64,000 nt of DNA from Lachnospiraceae bacterium 3-1. GTDB lineage: Bacteria > Bacillota > Clostridia > Lachnospirales > Lachnospiraceae. The notes below the pieces were generated by a model that saw only the letters and a program-made list of their open reading frames with translations, was not told the origin of the DNA and did no database searches. A program made the translations under genes and the position numbers. Where the stretch lies: NCBI GenBank assembly GCA_000403255.2, contig KE159571.1, forward strand, positions 139,250-203,249, written 5' to 3'. Positions 25,030-33,804 of this stretch are shown here, in pieces; the first letter of the stretch is position 1; each line of letters starts with the position of its first letter.

Positions 25030-25199
25030 GTTCTTCCTCCTAAATAGTATCATTTTACACTACATTTCATATTTAAAATAACTTTATATGTATGTTATTA
25101 TTTTGCGATGTAGTTTTGAATACTACTTAATATTAACATAAATACTGCTGTTTGAAAACCCCCTTTTCTCTTTTTATTACTCCAATTTCCATTGTCCTG

Positions 25200-26402
25200 T
25201 CAGTTAAAACAAAAGCTAATTTCCTTCCACATATTATCCTCAATATAATTAATCTGAGTAATTCCGTCACAGTAATCTGCAATGTAGCCCTCTTCAATAA
25301 AATACCGAAATGCCTGTTTCTTTAAGGTATCATCTGAAAACCGCAAGGTTACTACCCGTCCTTGCGCCCAGGCTTCGGAAAGAATTGCTCCCATCAATTC
25401 TGGGTTCCACTCCTCCATATAGGTTCCCTCTCTAATATAATAATTATTCATCACTGCCGTACATTCCGGCAATACCATATTTTGATCTGGCACATGCCCC
25501 ATTTGCATCTCTTCTGTAGTCATAGCCATATAGTTATAATCAATGAACGATGTCTCCTTCCCCTCACCGTTCCGATATCCATTATTTCCCCAGGTGGCAT
25601 CCATATAATAATATTCCCCGTCCAGCCGGATCAAATTCCAAGCATGGGCATCCCCCAGCGCCGTACCACTTACAATAACACTCTGAATCCCCAATTGTTC
25701 TAACAGATACTGAACGGCGCATGCATAACCCTGGCATACCGTCTGTCGTTTGATAAACACACTGATAATATTCTGGCTGTCTGCTGCATCCTTTACATAC
25801 TCTGTATTCAACGCTAGAAGCTCATACACATACCTTGCCTTCTCATAATCTGTATTGTTAAAAGAAATTCCTCCAAGCCATACCTCTACAATATCATCAA
25901 TCTGGGTCTGAATAATCCTTCGTTCTTCCTCTGTCATGGTATATTTCGGTGCAAATTCCAGGCTTACCAGCTCTTCCCCTTTGGTGTATCTGGTAAACAC
26001 ATAGCCTTCCACCCAAAATAACCCGCCGTAATCTCCACAGACTGCTGCATAAGCCTGACGCATCAAATCCAAATCTGTAGTGGAAAGCTTTATCTTTTGT
26101 TCATGGTTCAAAATTGCCGTAAGCATCTCATCATATATCAACTGACCCTGTTCATCCAAATGCTCATATGCATATTTTCCAATGGAAATCTGTTCCCGTT
26201 GTATTTCTTGCGGCTCCTCCAGCTCCTTGGTATCCACAGCCGGAGACTCTGCCTGCTTCCCACTCTCTTTGGTATCAACACTTTCAGACTCCATCGTCTC
26301 ATATAAAGCTTTCTGAACATCATCTACGCAACATGCATTCGCCAGCGCACCAACCATGAAAAGCAGCAATACTCCTACCACTTTTCTCCTTATCCATTTC
26401 AT
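25200..26402 (-). CDS. Secreted transglutaminase-like domain protein
   Basis: A protein of about 400 residues with an N-terminal signal sequence (LLLFMVGALANACC) that may end in a lipid-attached Cys, although the lipobox is poor. A Glu/Ser-rich linker follows, then a transglutaminase-like domain with the full triad: C223 in TVCQGYACAVQYL, H253 in GDAHAWNLI and D268 in YYMDATWG. Bacterial proteins of this type act as proteases or amide-forming enzymes on the cell surface. It lies between degV and apeB, apparently transcribed alone. Confidence 0.85.
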   Translation of the reverse strand: MKWIRRKVVGVLLLFMVGALANACCVDDVQKALYETMESESVDTKESGKQAESPAVDTKELEEPQEIQREQISIGKYAYEHLDEQGQLIYDEMLTAILNHEQKIKLSTTDLDLMRQAYAAVCGDYGGLFWVEGYVFTRYTKGEELVSLEFAPKYTMTEEERRIIQTQIDDIVEVWLGGISFNNTDYEKARYVYELLALNTEYVKDAADSQNIISVFIKRQTVCQGYACAVQYLLEQLGIQSVIVSGTALGDAHAWNLIRLDGEYYYMDATWGNNGYRNGEGKETSFIDYNYMAMTTEEMQMGHVPDQNMVLPECTAVMNNYYIREGTYMEEWNPELMGAILSEAWAQGRVVTLRFSDDTLKKQAFRYFIEEGYIADYCDGITQINYIEDNMWKEISFCFN

Positions 26403-26469
26403 TTTCAATTACCTTCCTTTTCTGGCAATGGGGGTAACCTAGTGTAGTGTCTCCCGTAAAATATCAAAC

Positions 26470-27759
26470 CTAAGCCTGAAAAAAAGCAGTAAGCAAATCT
26501 GTCAATGCTTTTCTATCCGCCCTTCCCATGGTTTCCACTGCGGAATGCATGGCAAGAATGGGCACGCCAATATCCGCAGTCCGCACTGGCACAAGACCAG
26601 AAGCAATGGCCCCCAGGGTTCCACCGCCAGCCATATCTGAACGGTTTACAAATTTCTGATATGGAATCTTTCCCTTCCTGCAAATCTGTTCCACCACTGC
26701 CACCGCTTCACAATCCGTTGCATAGGACTGAGAACATGCCTCCTTGATGCAAATTCCCCCACCTAACACTGGTTTGTTGGTGATATCCATTTTTCCCATT
26801 TGGTTGGGATGCAGCCCATGGGCCACGTCCACTGACAAGAAAAAAGCATCATACAGGCTTTCCATCCTCTGTGTATCTGTTTTTCCCAGACTCCTATAAA
26901 TCTTCTCCAACAAATTCAATAACAATACAGAACCCGCTCCCTGTTTGGTCCGGCTGCCAATTTCCTCATGATCAAACAGAGCTATCACATTCAATCCCAT
27001 TCCACGACTGCTATGAATCAGCCCTTCTAACAATGCATGTACCGAAGTAAGATTATCCAGCCTGGGAGAAAAAATCAACTCTTCCTGCATTCCAACATAT
27101 TGAGGCTTTTCCAAACAATATATCCACAATTCAAAATCCAGAATATCTTCCTTTTCCACCTGAAGCTCTTTCGACAAGAAATCCAACAGTACCTTATCCT
27201 CTTTCCCCTCTTCACCCACAAGCCCCAAAATGGGAAGCATATCTGTCTGCTTGTTCAATTCCACTCCCTTATTGACCTCACGGTTCATATGTATGGCAAG
27301 ATTTGGAATCACAAGCAATGGTCTTTCCACCGAAAGATAATGCATCTTCGGATGCATCACATCCGTCCCTTGTACTGCCACACGCCCGGAAATGCTCAAA
27401 GGTCTATCCAGCCATGTATTTAAAATCGGCGCGCCATATATTTCCACATTAAGCTGCCGATATCCCTCTGTAGATACATCTGGATTGGGCTTTATCCGCA
27501 AGCAAGGAAAGTCTGTATGGGCGGCTCCGATGCGGACTGCGTCTTGGAATCCTACATGTCCTCCTATGGTAAAAGCAAACAATGTGGTATCATGATGTTT
27601 CACATAATACTTCCCATGCTCCGTCAACCCCCATTGCCTGTCAAAGCGCAATTCCTCAAATCCTGCTTCTTCCAATTGGGATACCGCTTCCTGCACTACC
27701 ATCACAGCGCTTGTTCCTTTTTCCAATAAACGAAATAATCTTTGTTCTGACTGTTCCAT
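26470..27759 (-). CDS. apeB: M18 family aminopeptidase
   Basis: A zinc aminopeptidase of about 429 residues (aspartyl/lysyl aminopeptidase type, M18). The metal and catalytic motifs are readable: GAAHTDFPCLRIKPN, SPRLDNLTSVHALLEGL, ALFDHEEIGSRT and SVDVAHGLHPN, with the last His near the C-terminal LAMHSAVETMG. GGAGG lies five bases before the ATG at 27759; an ATG four codons earlier is less well placed. The protein is cytoplasmic and is involved in peptide turnover. Confidence 0.94.
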   Translation of the reverse strand: MEQSEQRLFRLLEKGTSAVMVVQEAVSQLEEAGFEELRFDRQWGLTEHGKYYVKHHDTTLFAFTIGGHVGFQDAVRIGAAHTDFPCLRIKPNPDVSTEGYRQLNVEIYGAPILNTWLDRPLSISGRVAVQGTDVMHPKMHYLSVERPLLVIPNLAIHMNREVNKGVELNKQTDMLPILGLVGEEGKEDKVLLDFLSKELQVEKEDILDFELWIYCLEKPQYVGMQEELIFSPRLDNLTSVHALLEGLIHSSRGMGLNVIALFDHEEIGSRTKQGAGSVLLLNLLEKIYRSLGKTDTQRMESLYDAFFLSVDVAHGLHPNQMGKMDITNKPVLGGGICIKEACSQSYATDCEAVAVVEQICRKGKIPYQKFVNRSDMAGGGTLGAIASGLVPVRTADIGVPILAMHSAVETMGRADRKALTDLLTAFFQA

Positions 27760-27970
27760 ATGTCCCTCCATTGTTCTGTATATGATAAATCTATGATTCC
27801 TTCCCAGTACGTTTCCATTCGTACTAAGGACTCCTTTTCGACTTGCCAGGTCCCTCCTCAGTGGATATTATACTATAATCATATATTTTTTTCTACTATA
27901 TCAGTACTTGTGTTTTTACAATTTGCGTCATATAATGATAATCATACTATTTTATCTTGGAGGTATTCTT

Positions 27971-28477
27971 ATGACTGCACTATCCATTCTGGATGTGAAA
28001 GAATTTATGAATATATTTTTACGCACAGACACTTTTGACAGCTTTTTGCTGCTGGAAGGAAGCATTACCACCTGTATGACCTATCTTTTGGATGGACATG
28101 CCAAAGCCGATTTTTTCAGCCCGGAGGACGCCCCCTATAGCCTAGCATCCCAGGAACCATATATTCCCTTTTCCTTCGTACGTCCTGTCTGCTTTGATAT
28201 AATCAAAGGGAAACGAACTCCTTCCACTTTTAAATTCGTTTTTCAGCTCTCTAGTGAAAATCAGAAACGCACCATCGCTTCTATAAACAGCAATTTTTCT
28301 TCAGAAGACATTTCTGGTATGTACCTGAATCTAAAATATCAAAATCAGCAGCTTACCTGCACCACAGGCGTTTCCTATCACATGTTCTCCATGGACAAAT
28401 CCTTAGAGCATGCCTGGGATGATATGGTAAAGCTATTTTTCCGAAAACATAAAATTGCCTTTGAAACCCTGTCCTAA
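27971..28477 (+). CDS. DUF5721 family protein
   Basis: A 168-residue soluble protein recognised as the DUF5721 type common in Lachnospiraceae: VKEFMNIFLRTDTFDSFLLL at the start, a central PYIPFSFVRPVCFDIIKGKR block and a C-terminal helix. GGAGG lies eight bases before the ATG at 27971; an open frame of 21 more codons upstream has no such site. The function of the family is unknown. Confidence 0.78.
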   Translation: MTALSILDVKEFMNIFLRTDTFDSFLLLEGSITTCMTYLLDGHAKADFFSPEDAPYSLASQEPYIPFSFVRPVCFDIIKGKRTPSTFKFVFQLSSENQKRTIASINSNFSSEDISGMYLNLKYQNQQLTCTTGVSYHMFSMDKSLEHAWDDMVKLFFRKHKIAFETLS

Positions 28478-28500
28478 ATACGGTCCACCCGTTGTATTCA

Positions 28501-28530
28501 AAACGGCACAGCCCATTGGCCATGCCGTTT
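28501..28530. terminator. Bidirectional terminator
   Basis: AAACGGCA and TGCCGTTT flank an inner GCC/GGC pairing, with an A-rich left side and a T-rich right side. It serves the DUF5721 gene (plus) and the convergent lipoprotein gene (minus). Confidence 0.75.
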
Positions 28531-28554
28531 CTCATTTTCCGCTTCATATTTCTC

Positions 28555-29040
28555 CTAAGGATTTTCAGCTTTAGGCTCACTGGCGTCTTTGCCATTTGCT
28601 TTGTTGTTTCCATTCTTATTTGTTGTGGAATTCTTATCATTGGTTGTAGAATTGTTATCGTTTCCATCTGTCATATCTTCTACACCGTTCTCCACATCAT
28701 CGCCCAAATCTTCTACGCCATCTACAATATCATCACCCAGATTTTCCACATCATCTGTCAGTGTGCCATTATTCGTTCCATTATTGTTCTTATTGTCCAC
28801 TGGTCCCTTCGTACCATTGGTATTATTCGTTCCGTTGGTATCATTGGTTCCGTTGGTTCCATTAGTATTATTCGTTCCGTTGGTATCATTGGTTCCGTTG
28901 GAATCATTTTTATCAGTGGTTTCATTTCCATTTTCGGTAGTGTTATTATTGTTCCGATCATCATTGTTGCCGCAGGCTGTGACACTGCTCAATACCAAAA
29001 CCAGCAGACATCCTACCAAAATTTTCTTAAACTGCTTCAT
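28555..29040 (-). CDS. Asn/Thr/Gly-rich repetitive lipoprotein
   Basis: A 161-residue protein with a lipoprotein signal (KILVGCLLVLVLSSVTAC, Cys at residue 23 preceded by V-T-A). The mature part is low-complexity, rich in Asn, Thr and Gly, with two perfect 15-residue repeats (residues 48-77, built from NGTNDT and NGTNNT). A short acidic segment follows (DDVENLGDDIVDGVEDLGDD), resembling the charged heptads of a spore or cell-wall linker. No enzymatic domain is visible. It lies 82 bases beyond spoVAE on the same strand, so a spore envelope role is conceivable but unproven. Confidence 0.78.
   Translation of the reverse strand: MKQFKKILVGCLLVLVLSSVTACGNNDDRNNNNTTENGNETTDKNDSNGTNDTNGTNNTNGTNGTNDTNGTNNTNGTKGPVDNKNNNGTNNGTLTDDVENLGDDIVDGVEDLGDDVENGVEDMTDGNDNNSTTNDKNSTTNKNGNNKANGKDASEPKAENP
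28810..28899 (-). repeat. Two tandem 45-bp repeats inside the lipoprotein gene
   Basis: Bases 28810-28854 and 28855-28899 differ at about four positions and encode the same 15 residues. The unit is a multiple of three, so copy number can vary without breaking the frame. Confidence 0.8.
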
Positions 29041-29122
29041 AATAAAATCTCCTTTTCCATTAAATTTTCTTTCGCTGTATTAATGTGGGCAAAATTCACA
29101 AAATTTATACCTGTCCGCCAAT

Positions 29123-29479
29123 TTATTTTTTCATTTTAGGCTGGAAAATCAGGCTTGCCAAATATCCAAATATAAGAGCAGCAGAAATTCCCACCGCACT
29201 TGCGGTAAATCCACCCATGAAAATTCCAATAAATCCATCCGTCTGCACCGCTTCCTCAATGCCTTTCCAGAGTGTATTTCCAAATCCCAAAAGGGGAACG
29301 CTGGCTCCTGCTCCTGCGAATTCCCGAAAGGGCTCATAAATCTGCAAAGCGCCAAGAACTGCTCCTCCGCATACCAAAAGCACCATAATTCTTCCTGGAA
29401 GCATTTTTGTTTTTTCCATTAAAATTTGGGTCAATGCACAAATCAATCCACCTACCCAAAAAGCATTTACATAATCCAT
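29123..29479 (-). CDS. spoVAE: Stage V sporulation protein AE
   Basis: A 118-residue integral membrane protein with four hydrophobic segments, matching SpoVAE (VGGLICALTQILMEKTKMLPG, then GAGASVPLLGFGNTLWKG). With SpoVAC and SpoVAD it forms the channel that loads dipicolinic acid into the forespore and releases it on germination. It starts 11 bases after spoVAD. It is separated from spoVAC by about 12 kb, whereas these genes are usually adjacent. Confidence 0.94.
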   Translation of the reverse strand: MDYVNAFWVGGLICALTQILMEKTKMLPGRIMVLLVCGGAVLGALQIYEPFREFAGAGASVPLLGFGNTLWKGIEEAVQTDGFIGIFMGGFTASAVGISAALIFGYLASLIFQPKMKK

Positions 29480-29490
29480 CTGCTTTCCTC

Positions 29491-30504
29491 CTAACCAGCA
29501 TACTCAATCACAACGCCATGGGCAATTCCAGGAACACTCTGTCCCTCATTAAAACTAACGGTAGACAGGAGCGCACCGGTTGGAACAAATAAAATACGTT
29601 GATACGTCCCTTTCTCCAGCTTTGGTAAAAGATAAGCGCTCAAGGTTACGGCTGAACACCCACAGCCGCTGCCTCCGGCATTGGTGTTTTGAGTTTCACT
29701 ATCAAAAATCTCAATTCCGCAATCCATATGCACCATAGAAATGTCAAAGCCTTTTTCTTTTAAAAGATCAATCAAAATTTCCTGTCCTACCGTCCCCAAA
29801 TCACCTGTCACAATTTTATCGTAATCTTCCGGCTGCCGGTTAAAATCTACCAGATTCCGATAAATTGTATCACAGGCTGCAGGGGCCATTGCTGCCCCCA
29901 TATTCATAGAATCCTTCACGCCGTAGTCCACCACTTTTCCTGTGGTAATTCCTGTAATTCTAAGATGGCTTCGCTTTGTGCCAAGTACAAAGGCTCCACC
30001 TCCTGTAACCGTCCAGGTAGCTGATAAGGGCCTTTGATTGGCGTACTCCAGGGGAAATCGAAACTGTTTCTCCGCACTGGCAAAGTGGCTGGAAGTAACT
30101 GCCAGCACATACTCCCCATACCCTGCTGCAACTGCCATTGCCCCAAGGGACAAAGATTCTCCTGCAGTAGAACAGGCGCCGTACAAGCCAAATAGGGGAA
30201 TATTCAATTCCATCAGTCCAAACGTAGTCGCAATGTTCTGCCCTAACAGATCACCGCCAAAAATATACCTGATATCCTCTTTTTTTAGATTTGCCTTTCC
30301 AATTGCAAGGGCAGCAGCTTCCTTTTGCAGAGTGCTCTCTGCCTCTTCCCATGTTTCTTCCCCGAATTTATCATCGGCTCCTACTACATCGAACAATTTT
30401 CCCAGGGGACCTTCCCCTTCTTTTGTGCCTACAATGCTGGCACTGCTTTGAATATAAGGCGCCTGTTCAAACTGGATGCTTTGTGTCCCAACTGTCTGCG
30501 ACAT
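29491..30504 (-). CDS. spoVAD: Stage V sporulation protein AD
   Basis: A 337-residue thiolase-fold protein that binds dipicolinic acid. It shows the SpoVAD pattern: PYIQSSASIVGTKEGEGPLG at the start, the FGLYGACSTAGESLSLGAM segment at the thiolase-like site, GTVGQEILIDLL, and GGSGCGCSAVTLSAYLLPKL. A ribosome site, ACAGGAGG, precedes the ATG. It heads a spoVAD-spoVAE unit with its own forespore-type promoter (30535-30564) and a terminator of the previous gene just upstream, so it does not depend on the spoVAA-AB-AC transcript. Confidence 0.96.
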   Translation of the reverse strand: MSQTVGTQSIQFEQAPYIQSSASIVGTKEGEGPLGKLFDVVGADDKFGEETWEEAESTLQKEAAALAIGKANLKKEDIRYIFGGDLLGQNIATTFGLMELNIPLFGLYGACSTAGESLSLGAMAVAAGYGEYVLAVTSSHFASAEKQFRFPLEYANQRPLSATWTVTGGGAFVLGTKRSHLRITGITTGKVVDYGVKDSMNMGAAMAPAACDTIYRNLVDFNRQPEDYDKIVTGDLGTVGQEILIDLLKEKGFDISMVHMDCGIEIFDSETQNTNAGGSGCGCSAVTLSAYLLPKLEKGTYQRILFVPTGALLSTVSFNEGQSVPGIAHGVVIEYAG

Positions 30505-30534
30505 AATATTTCCTCCTGTAACATTTTCTGGAGT

Positions 30535-30564
30535 TATTATGTCCCATATTTTCCATTTTACTCA
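30535..30564 (-). promoter_or_regulatory. Probable sigma-G/sigma-F promoter of spoVAD
   Basis: Read on the minus strand: TGAGTA (30564-30559), 17 bases, CATAATA (30541-30535), 30 bases before the ATG. The B. subtilis sigma-G consensus is TGAATA-N17/18-CATACTA, so only one base of the -35 and one of the -10 differ. Confidence 0.75.
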
Positions 30565-30579
30565 AAAAATAAATCAAAA

Positions 30580-30603
30580 AAGAACCCCATTTTTGAGATT
30601 CTT
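30580..30603 (-). terminator. Terminator of the deacetylase-like gene
   Basis: On the minus strand AAGAATCTC pairs with GGGGTTCTT (two G-T pairs) and is followed by TTTTTTGATT. It lies between the deacetylase-like gene and the spoVAD promoter. Confidence 0.65.
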
Positions 30604-30626
30604 TCTTTTCGCGTTTTATTTTTATT

Positions 30627-32147
30627 TTAATGAAGACGCGGTACCGGCGGCCTTTGCGGATCAATAATATCTGACGCATTGAATAAATCAGACAAGTTAT
30701 TCTCCTCACCAATGGCATTATAGTAAATGCGATAACCATCCAGATTTCTTCTGCCCATCCTTACATAATTATCACGTATTTGGACATTATATTGTGCAGA
30801 GTCCACATTACAATAATAGTTAAATCCATTGCTCTTTAAGTACTCAAACTTCTCATTCCCTGCCACATACCCTTCCGGCCATCCTGCCAGATCCTGGCCA
30901 TGGGCAAATATAATGACATCTGTTTCACCCACAATAGGCTCCACATTTTCTTTCCATTTCATTGTGTCTGCCTGTATTCTTTCCATAGAAGCCTCTCCGA
31001 CCTTCATATGGCCCCAGGTATGACTTGCAAATTTCCATCCATTTGCTTTCATGGCATCCGCTACTTCTTTTGCCTTTGCACGCTCTGTTTCCAAATCAAA
31101 ATCTGGATGCTCCTCCAGCCATTTCTTTTTATCTGCATTGATGTCATCTGGTACGGTCTGGTAAGTAATATCTGTACGATATCCCAATACCCCATTGTAT
31201 CCCGTCAACGCAATGGTCCCTTTCGCTCCTTTATAAGAGGCATCTGGATGTTCTTCAATAAATTTATCCAAAAGCGGCACTGCATCGTAATCGCCTACCA
31301 CTGTAGTTCCATCCTCCTGAATGTACTCACATTTTGGCTTTCCATTTTCATCTAATACCATCTTAGAAGCATATCCATATCCATCATAGCTATGATAATA
31401 AGACAAATCATCCAGTGATAAAACAAAGGCTTTCTTTCCTGGTGGAAGCAGAATGGTCCCTTCTGCATAATGGGTCTCTCCATTTTCATCCACGGTCTCC
31501 TCAGCAATATCCTTTAAATCCACCAGCACATATCCTGCATCATACATGGTCTGGGTAATCTTATTAAATTCATCTATCGTAGTCATCCATTGATTATTCC
31601 CAACCGCCTGGGGATCTGTCTCCTGATTGGCAAATGCTTTCGTGGGATCTACCACCAATGTATGATAAAATACATGGGGTATCTCATTGATATTTACTGG
31701 AACGCATTCTGCTTTGCGAGCTTCATAATCCTCGATAGCGGCTGTCAATTCCCCAATACTTTCATAGCCTGCATAGCTTTTCACTTTCTCTACCGCACCA
31801 TCATAGTCATAGCCGGCCGCCAGAAGGTCTGATTCCTGCAAAACACTCTCCCAGGATGGAAGCTCTGGCTCTTGTGGCTTTGACACTTGGGAATCCTGCT
31901 TTTCCTTCCCATTGGTCTCGTTTACCGCAGGATCTGCGATGGTTTCTATCGTGCCATCCTGTTTCTCTTTGTCCTTCTTTTTATTTGAGGCTACCACTGC
32001 TGCTGTTACGCCAACTCCTGTAATCACCAACAGAAGTCCTAAGGTAGTCACCAACCGTTTTCTAAAATACTTCTTCTTTCTCTCCTGGCTTACGTGTCTT
32101 CTCATTTCTTCTTGCTGCTTTCCCATATCCTTTTTCTCCCTGTCCAT
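30627..32147 (-). CDS. Membrane-anchored polysaccharide deacetylase-like protein
   Basis: A 506-residue protein with a charged cytoplasmic N-terminus, a membrane helix (about 32-53), a Lys/Glu-rich linker and a large outer domain. Motifs of the NodB/polysaccharide deacetylase fold are visible: FVLSLDDLSYY (motif 1, the metal-binding Asp pair) and FASHTWGHMKVG (motif 2, H-x3-H), with a FAHGQD segment later. The domain is interrupted by longer inserts than usual. It probably removes acetyl groups from a cell-wall or exopolysaccharide amino sugar. It is the first of the genes that separate spoVAD from spoVAC. Confidence 0.8.
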   Translation of the reverse strand: MDREKKDMGKQQEEMRRHVSQERKKKYFRKRLVTTLGLLLVITGVGVTAAVVASNKKKDKEKQDGTIETIADPAVNETNGKEKQDSQVSKPQEPELPSWESVLQESDLLAAGYDYDGAVEKVKSYAGYESIGELTAAIEDYEARKAECVPVNINEIPHVFYHTLVVDPTKAFANQETDPQAVGNNQWMTTIDEFNKITQTMYDAGYVLVDLKDIAEETVDENGETHYAEGTILLPPGKKAFVLSLDDLSYYHSYDGYGYASKMVLDENGKPKCEYIQEDGTTVVGDYDAVPLLDKFIEEHPDASYKGAKGTIALTGYNGVLGYRTDITYQTVPDDINADKKKWLEEHPDFDLETERAKAKEVADAMKANGWKFASHTWGHMKVGEASMERIQADTMKWKENVEPIVGETDVIIFAHGQDLAGWPEGYVAGNEKFEYLKSNGFNYYCNVDSAQYNVQIRDNYVRMGRRNLDGYRIYYNAIGEENNLSDLFNASDIIDPQRPPVPRLH

Positions 32148-32322
32148 ACTCTCTTTACTCTATCGTATATATTTCTATTCTATCATATGACGGATTTTAT
32201 AAAAAAATCAACCCTCCTTTGATGAAAAATTTCTTAATATTTCTTAATGATTAAAGAAATTTTTTCCAATTAATCTATCATGAAGCAATCACACATCCTT
32301 TTTGACACCTGACAGACAATTT

Positions 32323-33699
32323 TTAACATTCCTCAACCTGCACTCTGTCTTTCCCCAAGGTTTCACGAAGTTTTTTCATCACATAGAGATAAGCTGGTAT
32401 TAAAAATAAATCTGCACAAATCCACGCCACCGGACTAGCAAAACAGGCTGCAATATAACCAAATACCGGTACAAGGCCCAAGCCTACCAGACCGCGGGCT
32501 GCCATCTCACATACCCCTGCAAGAATGGCAAATTTACTAAATCCAAGCCCCTGAATGGTAAACCGAACAATATTTACCAATGCAAGAGGAAAGAAGAAAA
32601 CACCGCTGATGGTTAAAAACCAGCCTACATTTTCTAAAATGGCTGTCTCCGAAGGATCTACAAACAAAAATGCAATATTTTTTCCAAATGCTATCAATAC
32701 CCCACAAGCAACAATGGAATACACAAATCCAAGGATACTGGTTGACTTTATCCCCTTTGAAACACGATCCAGCTTCCCAGCGCCTACATTCTGCCCTGCA
32801 TAAGTGGCCATGGTAGAACCCATAGCCTCAAAGGGACAACAGAAAAACATGCCGATTTTTGAGCCTGCTGCAGTGGACGCCACTGCAACCGAACCAAGGG
32901 TATTCACTGCTGTCTGGAGAATTACACTTCCAATGGCAGTAATCGAATACTGCAATCCCATTGGAATTCCCATATTGCAAAGCACTGCTGCGTACTTTCC
33001 TTCTAATCTCCACTCCTCACGGGTAATTTTCAGGATATCAAACCTTTTCATCATGTAAATAAGACATGCAACGCCGGAAATCCCTTGAGATATGACAGTC
33101 GCCCATGCTGCCCCTGCCACCCCCATGGAAAAAACCAAAATAAATACGATATCCAATACAATATTTAATACGGAGGAAAACAGCAGGAAAATCAACGGGC
33201 TTTTACTGTCTCCCAGTGACCGGATAATGCCAGACAGCAAATTATACATATAAACCACTGGAATTCCCAGAAATATCACAAAAATATAGTTGTAGGCTCC
33301 CTCGAAAATATCTTGTGGCGTATGCATCCACAACAGGATTTGCTGACAAAGCACACAGACTGCCACTGTCATCGCTCCTGCAAAGCCAATCGCAAGCCAT
33401 ACACTATTCGACACATATTTACGCAGCACATGATAGTTACCTGCACCAAACTGCTGGGCCACTGGGATAGCAAATCCATTGCACACTCCCATGCAAAAGC
33501 CTATAATCATAAAGTTAATGGAACCGGTAGACCCAACTGCTGCAAGGGCGTTTACACCCAGAAATTTTCCTACGATTACTGTGTCCATCATACTATAAAA
33601 CTGTTGAAAAAGCATCCCAAAAAATAGCGGGATACAAAATTGCAGAATTAATTTCATTGGACTTCCATTTGTCATGTCCTTAGTTACACTTTTTGCCAT
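32323..33699 (-). CDS. MATE family efflux transporter
   Basis: A 458-residue integral membrane protein with about 12 hydrophobic segments in two related halves. The N-terminal block MTNGSPMKLILQFCIPLFFG and DTVIVGKFLGVNALAAVGST are the classical start of the MATE/NorM-DinF family, and GSTMATYAGQNVGAGKLDRV is the second-half repeat. It would expel cationic drugs or metabolites using Na+ or H+. It is transcribed alone; substrate unknown. Confidence 0.93.
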   Translation of the reverse strand: MAKSVTKDMTNGSPMKLILQFCIPLFFGMLFQQFYSMMDTVIVGKFLGVNALAAVGSTGSINFMIIGFCMGVCNGFAIPVAQQFGAGNYHVLRKYVSNSVWLAIGFAGAMTVAVCVLCQQILLWMHTPQDIFEGAYNYIFVIFLGIPVVYMYNLLSGIIRSLGDSKSPLIFLLFSSVLNIVLDIVFILVFSMGVAGAAWATVISQGISGVACLIYMMKRFDILKITREEWRLEGKYAAVLCNMGIPMGLQYSITAIGSVILQTAVNTLGSVAVASTAAGSKIGMFFCCPFEAMGSTMATYAGQNVGAGKLDRVSKGIKSTSILGFVYSIVACGVLIAFGKNIAFLFVDPSETAILENVGWFLTISGVFFFPLALVNIVRFTIQGLGFSKFAILAGVCEMAARGLVGLGLVPVFGYIAACFASPVAWICADLFLIPAYLYVMKKLRETLGKDRVQVEEC

Positions 33700-33804
33700 A
33701 ATACTTCACCTTTTCTATTCTACTAGGAAACAATCACTTTCTACCCATTTCTGGACATCCAGGCTATTCTATCACTTTCTTAAAAGGTATGCAATAAGAA
33801 AACT

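Noticed and set aside
28492-29139. A 215-codon plus-strand frame rich in Ile, Val and Ser opposite the lipoprotein gene
   Set aside because: It is the antisense of the repetitive lipoprotein gene. The sense strand has a signal peptide, a lipobox and a ribosome site; this frame has none.
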